Source of the DNA: Nonomuraea glycinis
Lineage (GTDB): Bacteria; Actinomycetota; Actinomycetes; Streptosporangiales; Streptosporangiaceae
Reading direction: 5' to 3'
DNA length: 64,000 nucleotides
Assembly: GCF_014646515.1 (NCBI RefSeq)
Contig: NZ_BMNK01000013.1
Coordinates: 62,001 to 126,000, forward strand
Notes under the pieces: model-generated
Databases searched by the model: none
What the model was told of the DNA's origin: nothing
The model's input: the letters and a program-made list of their open reading frames with translations, nothing else
Program-made: the position numbers and the translations under genes
Part shown: in pieces, positions 42,651-51,771 of the stretch
Layout: every line of letters begins with the position of its first letter
Position numbering within the stretch: the stretch's first letter is position 1

Positions 42651-43628
42651 ATGGCTGCGTCGGCGGACCACGTCAAGGCTCTCGTCCGAGCCCATGCCGA
42701 GGGCGACGAAGACGCCTTCTACAGTGTTGCGCTGCAACTGGCCGCCAAGTCTGCCCGGCAAGGGCACAACCTGCTAGCGGCTGAGCTACGTGATCTCGTG
42801 GACGAAGCTCGTGCGCAGCCGACCCGCAAACAAGGGCCGACCCTAGTCGTCCAACCTCGCGGAGAGCTGGCCGAACTTGTATCTGCGAGCTATCCAGACA
42901 TCCATCTGGCTGATATGACCCTCGCGGAAGCTGTACAAGAGCAGCTACAACGAGTGTTGCACGAACAGCGCCAGCGCGAGCGTCTGGAGAACCATGGATT
43001 CGCCCCTATCTACAGACTGCTGCTCGTCGGACCACCTGGCACTGGCAAGAGCATGAGTGCCGCGGTGCTGGCCCGAGAGCTCAGCCTCCCGCTGTTCACA
43101 GTTCGCTTGGATGGCCTGATCAGCCGGTTCATGGGGCAGACTGCGTCCAAACTACGCCTAGTTTTCGACACAGCTGCCAAGAGCCGAGCCGTCTATCTCT
43201 TCGACGAATTCGACGCGATCGGGGCAGAACGTCGCATCGAGGGAGACGTCGGTGAAGCGCGACGTATCCTCAACAGCTTCCTACTCTTCTTGGACGAGGC
43301 GAGGCCAGAGAGCCTGCTGGTAGCGGCCACGAACCACGCTGGAATCTTGGACAATGCGCTATTCCGTAGATTTGACGCTGTCATTACCTATGATGTTCCG
43401 AGTGCGGAACAAGCCACTGAGGTACTGCGCCGGAGGCTCGCGTCGATGAATACCAAGAGAGTGGATTGGAGTCGTCTTGCGGACCACGTTGGTGGGCTCA
43501 GTCATGCTGAGCTCGTGCGCGCTGCGGAAGCAGCCGCGAAAGACGCGATTCTAACCGGGCACGCTCAGCTCTCCAGCTCAGCTCTGATGGCAGCTCTTGG
43601 CGCGCGCCGTGCTACCCGGAATGGGTGA
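42651..43628 (+). CDS. ietA: AAA ATPase of the IetAS defence pair
   Basis: 325 residues from ATG 42651 after GAAGGAAGG. A helical N-terminal ~110 residues precede an AAA domain: Walker A VGPPGTGKS (126-134), Walker B VYLFDEFDAIG, sensor 1 VAATNHAG, arginine finger region ALFRRFDAVI. It overlaps the following subtilase gene by eight bases. An AAA ATPase plus subtilisin-like protease in this order is the ietAS arrangement, first named for plasmid incompatibility and later reported as antiphage. The ATPase probably holds or activates the protease. Confidence 0.87.
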   Translation: MAASADHVKALVRAHAEGDEDAFYSVALQLAAKSARQGHNLLAAELRDLVDEARAQPTRKQGPTLVVQPRGELAELVSASYPDIHLADMTLAEAVQEQLQRVLHEQRQRERLENHGFAPIYRLLLVGPPGTGKSMSAAVLARELSLPLFTVRLDGLISRFMGQTASKLRLVFDTAAKSRAVYLFDEFDAIGAERRIEGDVGEARRILNSFLLFLDEARPESLLVAATNHAGILDNALFRRFDAVITYDVPSAEQATEVLRRRLASMNTKRVDWSRLADHVGGLSHAELVRAAEAAAKDAILTGHAQLSSSALMAALGARRATRNG

Positions 43629-46149
43629 GTCCATCCCTCCCGTGTCCCGTCACCTTCCACATTTGCTCGTTCCGGGTGGCGGCTCTGACGTCGGGTACAG
43701 GGGGCGTCCTGCACCAATGGGCGGGGGCATTCGGGAGATCAGCAATCCGAGAACGCATGCCTCCAGACTGATTTCAGAGCTAAACCTGGCTGAATCGGCA
43801 GCGAGCAGGGCTCGGGCCTTGGTACCGCAGACCGTGCGGGGTGACGGCTTCGTGCTAACTGTTGCTTGTTGGTCCGCTGACCATCACCTGGCGCTCAAGT
43901 CGCTCGACGCTCATGGCGCCAAGCTGCTCTCAGTTCTGCCCAAGAGTGAGGAACTTCCCGAGCGGGCGCTGGTCTGGCTGCCGTTCACGGTTGTACCGAA
44001 ATTCGTAGACCTATTCGAGAAGTTCGCCATTGAGCTAACTTCGGGAGGTAAGCCGAAGAATGCCGCGCTCGTAGCCAACATCGACGAACTGCGGTTGTCG
44101 GTGCTCCATGAGTTGTGGCAGGAGGGCGAATCCTTCCCTGATCCTGCGGAACCTCGGTGGTGGGAGATCTGGCTCGTCCAGCTCACGAAAAATCATGATC
44201 CTATTCGGGAGTTCCATCGTGTGGCCGAGCACCTGCGCTGGCAGGTTTCCGAGGCGGCTCTCGCGTTTCCGTATCGCGTCGTTACGCTGGTTCGTACAAG
44301 CGCTCAGGAGCTCGGGACGCTACTCACCACTAACGCCATTCCCGGTGAACTACGCAAACCGGGGTTCACCGAGGAGCTTTTCGGACTAGAGCGCACGTTT
44401 CAGGCGGACCTAATCAACGATCTGGTGAGCCGTACGACTGCAGCCGAGCCCGAAGCTCCAGCTGTTTGCGTGCTGGACTGTGGCGTCCAGGCTGAGCATC
44501 CGCTGCTTAAGGCATCATTTGACAACGGTTACACCGCCATCGAAGGGACCACGTCCGCGCCCGCACCCACTGCCACACATGGCACAGAAATGGCCGGACT
44601 GGCTCTTTATGGTGATCTTGAGCAACTTCTCAATGGGTCTAGTCCAATTAGGCTTGAGCACCGGCTCGAATCCGTGAAGATCCTTCGTGGACATCACGAT
44701 AGTGAGACCCAGCCCGATCTCTATGGCAAGCTGATGGTCGACGCGGCAGCACGAGTAGAAATTGGGCAGGATCGTGCCCGGGTTTACTCAATGGCTGTGA
44801 CCTCTGGCGACCTCAGGGGAGTCGATGGACGACCGACATCGTGGTCGGCGGCGATTGATGCACTCGCGGTCGGCACTGATGTGTTACCCGGTCCAAGGGG
44901 ACTCGGACTGCTGGGCCAGCCAGATCATGAGGCTGCACGGCTGTTTTTCATTAGCGCAGGTAACGTCACAGCCGAGGACTGGGATCCTGATCATCTCGTT
45001 ATCAGCGACACCCGCCAGGTCAATGACCCCGCCCAGGCATGGAACGTTCTCACAGTAGGGGCTTACACCGAGCGCGTGGATCCCCCTGTGGACGCCGCCT
45101 ACGCTGGGTATCGAGCAATCGCACCTTCGGGCGAGCTGTCACCCTTCAGTCGTACATCCGTACCATGGGGGAAGGGTCGCCCGATTAAGCCGGACATTGT
45201 AATGGAGGGTGGGAATCTTCTCCTAGCGCCTTCGGGAGATTTTGATCACCATGAAGTTGTTGAGGTTCTTACGACAAGCGGTAGGCCGTACAGTCCTCTC
45301 ACCACCGCGAATGCGACAAGTGCGGCAACGTCGCAGGCGGCACGACTGGGTGCTTTGGCGCTCAGCAAGTATCCAAGCCTCACCCCGCAGGCGATCCGTG
45401 GTCTTCTCGTCCATGCTGCGGAATGGACACCGGCGATGGCTGCCCACTTCCCGGCGCCTAAGGCTAATTCACCGAAAACCAAGCGGCATTCCTTGTTGAG
45501 GCGCTATGGGTGGGGGGTTCCGACTGAGCAGCGGGTGTTGGCGAGCGCTGCAGACGATGTAACCATGATCGTTGAGGACGAATTCAAGCCGTTCGGGCGA
45601 TCATCAGGAACCCTTTCCATGCGAGCCATGCGTCTCCATAGCCTCCCATGGCCGGCGGACCTGCTTCAGGAGCTCGGAAACGTCCCAGTAAGGATGCGGG
45701 TGACGCTGTCGTACTTCATCGAGCCGAATCCGTCGAACCGGGGATGGCAGGGTAAGTACGCCTATGCCTCGCACGGTCTTCGCTTCGATGTCATCCGACC
45801 AACGGAGAACCTGGCCGGGTTCCAGAAGCGGCTTGGCAATGAGGCAGAGGACGAGGAGCGTGGGGTGCGAGCCACATCGTCTACAGATGATCGGTGGTTC
45901 CTCGGACAGGCGCGAAATTCTGGATCTCTCCACGCCGATCTTTGGAACGGCCACGCGATTGATCTCGCTCGTTGCGGAGTGATCGCTGTCTACCCTGTTG
46001 GAGGATGGTGGAAGCAGAACAACCGCCGAGATCGAGTCAATGTTCCCGTCCGATACACCTTGCTGGTGTCCCTATTCACCAACGTCGCTGCAGATATCTA
46101 CACGCCAATCGCCAACAAGATTCAGATACCCGTTCAAATTGAGACGTAG
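43621..46149 (+). CDS. ietS: Subtilisin-like protease of the IetAS defence pair
   Basis: 842 residues from ATG 43621; TTG 43597 and GTG 43609 are in frame too. The first ~270 residues are a non-catalytic region. The S8 triad is Asp in VCVLDCGVQAEHPLL, His in THGTEMAGLALYG and Ser in NATSAATSQAARLGALAL. The Ser region differs from the common GTSMAxP, as in other IetS-type proteases. A C-terminal beta region (~200 residues) follows. No signal peptide, so it acts in the cytoplasm, consistent with host-directed or phage-triggered proteolysis. Confidence 0.87.
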   Translation: MGESIPPVSRHLPHLLVPGGGSDVGYRGRPAPMGGGIREISNPRTHASRLISELNLAESAASRARALVPQTVRGDGFVLTVACWSADHHLALKSLDAHGAKLLSVLPKSEELPERALVWLPFTVVPKFVDLFEKFAIELTSGGKPKNAALVANIDELRLSVLHELWQEGESFPDPAEPRWWEIWLVQLTKNHDPIREFHRVAEHLRWQVSEAALAFPYRVVTLVRTSAQELGTLLTTNAIPGELRKPGFTEELFGLERTFQADLINDLVSRTTAAEPEAPAVCVLDCGVQAEHPLLKASFDNGYTAIEGTTSAPAPTATHGTEMAGLALYGDLEQLLNGSSPIRLEHRLESVKILRGHHDSETQPDLYGKLMVDAAARVEIGQDRARVYSMAVTSGDLRGVDGRPTSWSAAIDALAVGTDVLPGPRGLGLLGQPDHEAARLFFISAGNVTAEDWDPDHLVISDTRQVNDPAQAWNVLTVGAYTERVDPPVDAAYAGYRAIAPSGELSPFSRTSVPWGKGRPIKPDIVMEGGNLLLAPSGDFDHHEVVEVLTTSGRPYSPLTTANATSAATSQAARLGALALSKYPSLTPQAIRGLLVHAAEWTPAMAAHFPAPKANSPKTKRHSLLRRYGWGVPTEQRVLASAADDVTMIVEDEFKPFGRSSGTLSMRAMRLHSLPWPADLLQELGNVPVRMRVTLSYFIEPNPSNRGWQGKYAYASHGLRFDVIRPTENLAGFQKRLGNEAEDEERGVRATSSTDDRWFLGQARNSGSLHADLWNGHAIDLARCGVIAVYPVGGWWKQNNRRDRVNVPVRYTLLVSLFTNVAADIYTPIANKIQIPVQIET

Positions 46150-46155
46150 GGGGAC

Positions 46156-46186
46156 GGCTCTGGGGCGATGACGGCGCACCAGAGCC
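46156..46186. terminator. Hairpin between convergent ietS and helicase genes
   Basis: GGCTCTGG (46156-46163) and CCAGAGCC (46179-46186) form a perfect 8-bp stem seven bases after the ietS stop; it can serve both convergent transcripts. No clear T-tract. Confidence 0.6.
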
Positions 46187-46211
46187 ATGTAGCAGCGTCA
46201 CAGGTTGTTCA

Positions 46212-48995
46212 TCATGTCGAGTCTCTGCACAGTCCGGCGAGATCGCAGCGGGCACAGGTGTCGCACCAGGAAGACTTGCGTGGCAATTGGTTGTCCCTCA
46301 ATGCGTCACCAGCGTCCCGGATCTTCCCGTGAATACCCAGCAGGAGCTCCTCATTGATGACTTCGCGTGAGCTGGAGGTGCTGTCGTCCAGGTTGAGCAC
46401 TTCGACCAGGTCGGCGTTGGTACCGCTGAGCTCTTTGTAGCCAGCTGCATATACGTGCAACTGGTCGCGGGAGATGTCGTCGGTCTGCGCGCGCTGGGTG
46501 GATTTGAAGTCCACGATTGAGGTTTCGTTGGTGTCCAAGCGTCGGATCAGGTCGATACGACCGTTCACGGTCACCCCGGGGGCGACGTGGACCCGGATCG
46601 GCTGCTCGGAGTGGAGTGTGTTGTGCAGGCGCTCGCCGTTCTCCCGCAGGTAACGGCGGATGGCGCTGTGCGCGGCGGTGCGCAGTTGCTTGAACAGCTC
46701 CGTGCCGGCGAAGGGCGCGTTGAGGTGCCGGTCGACCAGCTCGTCGACCTCGGAGGCGTCGATGATGTCGCCGTCGATGGCGCGCTTGTGGATTTCGGCC
46801 AGCACGTCGTGCAGTGACTTGCCATAGCCGAGCTCTTCGGCGATCGGCTGGTCGAAGCCGTACAGGAAGCGCAGCTTGAACTGGTAGGGGCACTCGAACA
46901 GGTACTTGAGCTCGCTGAAGCTGAGCGTGACTTCGGGAGTATCGTGCCGGGCCCGCGGCTCCAGCCGTCTGGCGGGCAGCGAGGCTTCGGCGGTGAGCAT
47001 GTACGGGTTGCGGGTTGTGAAGGTGAAGAAGTCCGACTGCTTTTGGTATAGCCGCGACTCGCCTGGGGAGAAGGTGACGGCCAGGTACTTCTGGGCCCGA
47101 GTGACCGCGACGTAGAACAGGCGGACCTCGTCGGCTTCGGTCCCTTTGTAGCGGTCAGCGTCGTCGACGGCCTCGGGCGGGATGACGTGGAAGGCACTCA
47201 GCCCGCCGTGCCGCTTGCCGGGGAACCGGTTCTTGCGTATGGCAGGGACGAAGACGGCCGGCCACTGCATGCCCTTGGCCTGGTGAACCGTTGAGATGAC
47301 CACGGCGTCGGGGGTTGCGTAACCGAAGTCGGCGTCGCTCTCGGCGTAGTAGTCGGGTGCTTGGTAGGTCAGGAACTGTACGAACCTGTCGTACAGGTCG
47401 GACAGGTTGCTCTTGTAGTTGATCTGCTCGAACGCGGTGATGACCTTGCTGAACTTTCCGAGGTTGTAGAAGGCGAGCTCGCCGAGGGTCCGCTCACCGG
47501 GGACCCGTTCCTCCCGGACCCGGACGGCGGTCAGGAAGTCGGCGTAGATCTGCTGCAGGGTGAAGGTGATACGCCGGTGATGCTTTAGGTCGAGTGTTCT
47601 GGCCCGTTGCAGGATCGCTATTCCCTCGTCCAGGTCGGAGTCGTCCAGCCCGAGGCCGGCCGCATGCCACGTGTCCCGCACGTCCTGCTCGGTCACCGGC
47701 GTCGGGTTCTGTCCGCCGGTCTGGCCGATGAGGAACTCGTACAGCTTGACGCACGCCTGCACTTCGGGGGCCTCGAACAGACGGGTCAGACCCTTGATGA
47801 CGTACGGCACGCCGCGCTGCTTGAACTCCTCCACCAATGGCCCGGCGTCCTTGCTCACGCTGCGGAACAGCACCGCGAAGTCCGACCAGGACAGGCCGCG
47901 AGGCTCGATGCCGTCGGTGTCCTGGAACGGCAGGCCGCGCATCTTCTCGATCCGGTCACAGATCCACCGGGCCTCGGCCGCCGCGTCGTCGAAGGCCAGT
48001 GCCAGCAGGTCACCTCGATCGAACTGCTGGTGCCCGGCTGCGACCATCTTCTTTGGCAGTCTCTGGTCGGCGTTCATCTCCGCAATGGATTGGCCGAGGG
48101 AGACCACGCCGATGCTAGAGCGGAAGTTCTCGCCCAGCGTGACGGTCTGAACGCCCTCGTATCGGCTGGCGAAGCTGAGGATCCCCGAGACGGCGCTGCC
48201 ACGCCACTGGTAGATCGTCTGGTCGTCGTCGCCGACCACGCACAGGTTGGCCCCCCAACGAGTCAGCCCGCGAATCAGCCTTTCCTGGACAGGGTTGGTG
48301 TCCTGGTACTCGTCCACCACCAGATAGCGCACGTTGTCGCGGACGTGCCGAACCAGCGTGCCCGCGAGTGGGTCGTCCGGGTCGTACTCCAGCAGGTCGA
48401 CGATCGTCTTGAGCTGGTCGGTGAAGTCGAAGTAGTTGTGCTCGAACAGCAGGTCGCGATAAGCAGACAGGTTGTCCATGAGCCCCTCCCGCAGGAGCTC
48501 CAGGTCGACGGTGTCTTCCCGCAGGATGTTGAGGACTTGCATATAGAGCCGGGAGTCCCGGTAGCGCTTCAGGGGCTTGTCCTGCCCCTGGACGCGAGCC
48601 TTGGTCTTGGTCAGCCCGCTCTTGCTGCTGTTACGGTCGATGAACAACCGAGTCTGGACCTCATCCAGCACGCTGAACTTGAACGTCTCCGGAACGTGCT
48701 GCTGCAGCGCATCCAGCGCGTAGGCGTGCATGGTTCCGATGAACATCTCCGCGAGCCCTGTCAGCTCGCCGAGCTCCTTCTCTACCAGCAGGCCGACCCG
48801 CTCTTGGAGTTCGGCCGCAGCTTTGTTGGTGAAGGTGAACGCCACCACGTTGCGGGGGTGGACCTCTGGCCGGCGGAGGATCTCGGTGATCCGCTGGGAG
48901 ATGACCTGCGTCTTACCTGACCCTGCGCAGGCCACGATCAGCAGCGGGTCGTCGACGGTGGCGATCGCGCTCCGCTGAGCGTCGGTGTACTTCAT
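46212..48995 (-). CDS. UvrD/Rep-type helicase with PD-(D/E)XK nuclease domain
   Basis: 927 residues from ATG 48995. SF1 helicase motifs: YTDAQRSAIA (Q), VACAGSGKTQ (Walker A, 21-30), YLVVDEYQDTNPVQ (motif II), VVGDDDQTIYQWRGS (III), STVHQAKGMQWPAVFV (V), LFYVAVTRAQKYLAV (VI). The C-terminal ~220 residues (LSFSELKYLFECPYQFKLRF, SIVDFKST, CDTCARCDLAGLC) are a Cas4/AddB-like nuclease with a likely 4Fe-4S cluster. It lies downstream of the type III R-M genes but behind a strong terminator. It could be a DNA-repair enzyme or a defence component. Confidence 0.9.
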   Translation of the reverse strand: MKYTDAQRSAIATVDDPLLIVACAGSGKTQVISQRITEILRRPEVHPRNVVAFTFTNKAAAELQERVGLLVEKELGELTGLAEMFIGTMHAYALDALQQHVPETFKFSVLDEVQTRLFIDRNSSKSGLTKTKARVQGQDKPLKRYRDSRLYMQVLNILREDTVDLELLREGLMDNLSAYRDLLFEHNYFDFTDQLKTIVDLLEYDPDDPLAGTLVRHVRDNVRYLVVDEYQDTNPVQERLIRGLTRWGANLCVVGDDDQTIYQWRGSAVSGILSFASRYEGVQTVTLGENFRSSIGVVSLGQSIAEMNADQRLPKKMVAAGHQQFDRGDLLALAFDDAAAEARWICDRIEKMRGLPFQDTDGIEPRGLSWSDFAVLFRSVSKDAGPLVEEFKQRGVPYVIKGLTRLFEAPEVQACVKLYEFLIGQTGGQNPTPVTEQDVRDTWHAAGLGLDDSDLDEGIAILQRARTLDLKHHRRITFTLQQIYADFLTAVRVREERVPGERTLGELAFYNLGKFSKVITAFEQINYKSNLSDLYDRFVQFLTYQAPDYYAESDADFGYATPDAVVISTVHQAKGMQWPAVFVPAIRKNRFPGKRHGGLSAFHVIPPEAVDDADRYKGTEADEVRLFYVAVTRAQKYLAVTFSPGESRLYQKQSDFFTFTTRNPYMLTAEASLPARRLEPRARHDTPEVTLSFSELKYLFECPYQFKLRFLYGFDQPIAEELGYGKSLHDVLAEIHKRAIDGDIIDASEVDELVDRHLNAPFAGTELFKQLRTAAHSAIRRYLRENGERLHNTLHSEQPIRVHVAPGVTVNGRIDLIRRLDTNETSIVDFKSTQRAQTDDISRDQLHVYAAGYKELSGTNADLVEVLNLDDSTSSSREVINEELLLGIHGKIRDAGDALRDNQLPRKSSWCDTCARCDLAGLCRDST

Positions 48996-49052
48996 GGCGC
49001 AGATGATGCCAACCCCCACTGACAATTTGTGAATTAGCACACACTTTCGGTA

Positions 49053-49088
49053 ACCGGTTTGCCTCCTCATGCAGAGAGGCAAACCGGT
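49053..49088 (-). terminator. Strong terminator after the mod gene
   Basis: ACCGGTTTGCCTC (49053-49065) and GAGGCAAACCGGT (49076-49088) form a perfect 13-bp stem with a ten-base loop. It starts ten bases after the mod stop and separates it from the helicase gene. Confidence 0.8.
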
Positions 49089-49097
49089 CCCGGGGGG

Positions 49098-51767
49098 TCA
49101 GACGTCGTAGACCTGCAGAACTTCATCGCCGTAGTGGTTGATCACCTTCACTGCGATCTTCCCGCTGTCCGGAGTCCGGAATGGCTGCGAGCGGGTCGTG
49201 TAGAGCTGCTCCCAGGCCGCCTCGTCGATGTCTGCCTTGAGCGCCTTCTTCAACCGCTCGTACGGCTTCTGCCCACCAGTGAAGTAACAGTGGCGAACGA
49301 AGAACGACTCGCCGTCGTAGTCGGTGTCGATCATCCAGAGAGCAACCTCGTTAGTGCCACTCGACCGGATCTCGCCCCGGGTGGGGTCGTACACGTCGAT
49401 TCCGCGCACCTCCACGACCACGCCCTCATCGGTGTGTTCGATCGCGATATCCGGCTCGCCGAAGACCATGAACAGGTTGCCGGTGTTGGTCTTCTTCAGC
49501 ACATCCGCCATGACCAAGTCGGAGTTCATCCGTACTAGCAGCACTGGAAGCTTGCCGAGCTTGCGCTCCTCCTGGACCGAGGCGAAGTCCTCCGCGTTCG
49601 GCTTGAACTCCTCGGTGGTTTTGACCGCTTGCGGGTCGAACGCGAACGCACACACGATCAGCAGGTCGAATCCCAGCCCTTTGAGCGCCTCACGGGCCGC
49701 GCGCCGAATCCACTCCGGGTCCACAGTTCCGTACTGGGGGCCGATACTCACCGCGATCCGCCGGGGTGTGTCATCCTTGCTCGCCTGCTGAATACCGTCG
49801 GCGTTGATCAACTCGCCGGCGAACGGAGTCAGGGACTCGAACTCCAACCGTTCGTTCTTCCGGCCGTTCTGCACACCAGCCTTGGCAAGGTTGTCCAGGA
49901 TCGACTGCTCGAAGCTGGATGCGTCTGCCTCAGTCGCGGCCTGCTCGGTACGCGTCTGTACGGTGGTCGCGATGGTCTTGTGCGGTGCGAGGGACTCCAC
50001 AGTGAAGGGGCCCGCGACGCGGATTTTCTTCTTGTCCTCGTATGGCTGGTCGTACAGTGGCTCCTGCTCAGCATGACGAGAGATGACCGCGTCAATCTGT
50101 TCCCGGCTCATCCCCTCGACGATCTCCGGGTTGTTGGCGATGGCTCCAAGGGTCACCCGAGGCACGCGTTTGTAGATGAACCCCTTACGGATATCGCCTA
50201 TGTGGGATCCGCCAGATATTAGCTGTCCGGTCAGCTCCATTTCCTTTTTCCGTCCCTCGCGAGAATCCGAGAGAAGGTAATAGGGAAATTGCAACGTCAT
50301 GATCCGCTGACGAGCGAGGGCCAAAGCGACACGGGAGGTGTCGATCGTGATCCAGCGACGCCCTCACTGTTCTGCGCTTACCGCTGTCGTTCCTGATCCA
50401 CAGGTGGGGTCCAGAACGAGATCGCCGGGATCGGTCGCCATCAGCAGACAGCGCTGGACGAGCGTGGTCGAGCTTTGGACAACATAAACCTTGGGGTCCG
50501 AACGACTCTGCACCGCACCGCTGATATCAGCCCACAAGTTGCTGATCTGCTTGACGGAGAAGTCGGAAAGGAGTCGCCGGTAGTTCAGCGATCTCTTGGT
50601 GGCTTCCAAGCGGTCAGCGATTTCCAGCCGCCGCAGCCCCGGGACGGTTGTCTTCCAGTGAGATTTCTGGCCAGGATGAAACGTCCGTCCCTCGAACTCG
50701 AAGTCGACCGTGGAGTCGGGACGGAACTCATCGCTGGTCAAGTTGTCGAGCCGGTACCGTACTGCGCCTGTCGGGAGTGTGGACGGATCGACCCTCTCCT
50801 CTGGGCGGATTCGTCGCGCTGTTCCATCTGACAGCAGTACTTGGTCATAGCGGTCGGCGCCCTCTGACTCGGTCACCTTCGAGACGTAGAGCTGTCGATA
50901 CTTGGTCTGCTTGGCGTCCTTCCCGTACCAAAGGATGAAGTCCACCGTTGCTGCAAGATAGGTAGCATCGACGCCTGTGGTCTTCCGCACTGTAATCAGG
51001 GAGATAAAATTCTCGCTGCCGAAAATCTCATCCAGCAGTGCTCGGATGAGATGAACATTCTCATCGCCGATCTGAATGAAGATAGTGCCGGAATCGGTGA
51101 GCAGGTCACGAGAAATGATCAGGCGGTCACGTAGATAGCTCAGGTAGGAGTGGATACCCAACTGCCATGTATCACGGAAGGCCTTGATCTGTTCGGCCTC
51201 CCGGGTGACATCCTCAATCTTTCCATCTTTGACATTTCGCTTACCGACGAATGGCTGAAAATTGGAGCCGAACTTGATGCCATACGGTGGGTCAATATAA
51301 ATCATCTGGACTTTGCCGCGAAGGTTCTCCTTCTCCGCGAGGGAGGCCATAACCTGGAGCGAGTCGCCGAGGATCATCCGGTTGGACCAGTTGGCCTGGT
51401 GCTGGTAATACTCGATCGCCTCGAAGCCGTCCAGGCCGTCGAAGGTATCGAAGAGGGTGAGCTCCGGCTCGTCCTCGGGCCGCTCGGCCGTACGGCGGAG
51501 GTTTTCGATGAGGACGCGTGGGTCGATCTTCTCCTGGATGTAGATGGGCGGAGCATCCACCACCAGATCACCGGAGTCCTGTGCATCCTTACCGTTCCAG
51601 ACCAGTTGCGGGTCCAGTTCGGGGTTGCGAGGGTAGCGCAGCTTGGCGATTCCTGCGGCTTGTTCGTCGAGCAGGTCGTGAGAGTCGGCGGTTGGGATGT
51701 TCGTCCGCTTGTCCTCGTGCTTGAACGACTCGATGACGGTCGGCCCGGAGGTCTGCTTCGGCGGCAT
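49098..51767 (-). pseudogene. mod: Type III DNA methyltransferase (Mod) with one in-frame TGA
   Basis: One continuous frame of 889 codons apart from a TGA at 50364-50366 (codon 468). N-terminal half: motif IV DPPYGIKFG (residues 159-167) and motif I DPTCGSGTT (453-461), the beta-class order of type III Mod enzymes. The frame then reads AEQ-stop-GRRWITIDTSRVA, where related enzymes have AEQW-GRRW; one G-to-A change in the coding strand (TGG to TGA) explains it. After the stop the frame is intact for 422 more codons. ATG 51767 follows the res stop by four bases with GGGAAG. A sequencing error, recoding, or true inactivation are all possible. Confidence 0.85.
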
Positions 51768-51771
51768 CCCG

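Noticed and set aside
49098..50324. The 3' part of mod as a separate gene from an internal ATG
   Set aside because: It is in the same frame and continues the motif I region of the upstream part; no ribosome site supports an independent start.
50364..50366. TGA as a selenocysteine codon in mod
   Set aside because: No SECIS-like hairpin seen directly downstream, and homologues have Trp rather than Cys at this place.
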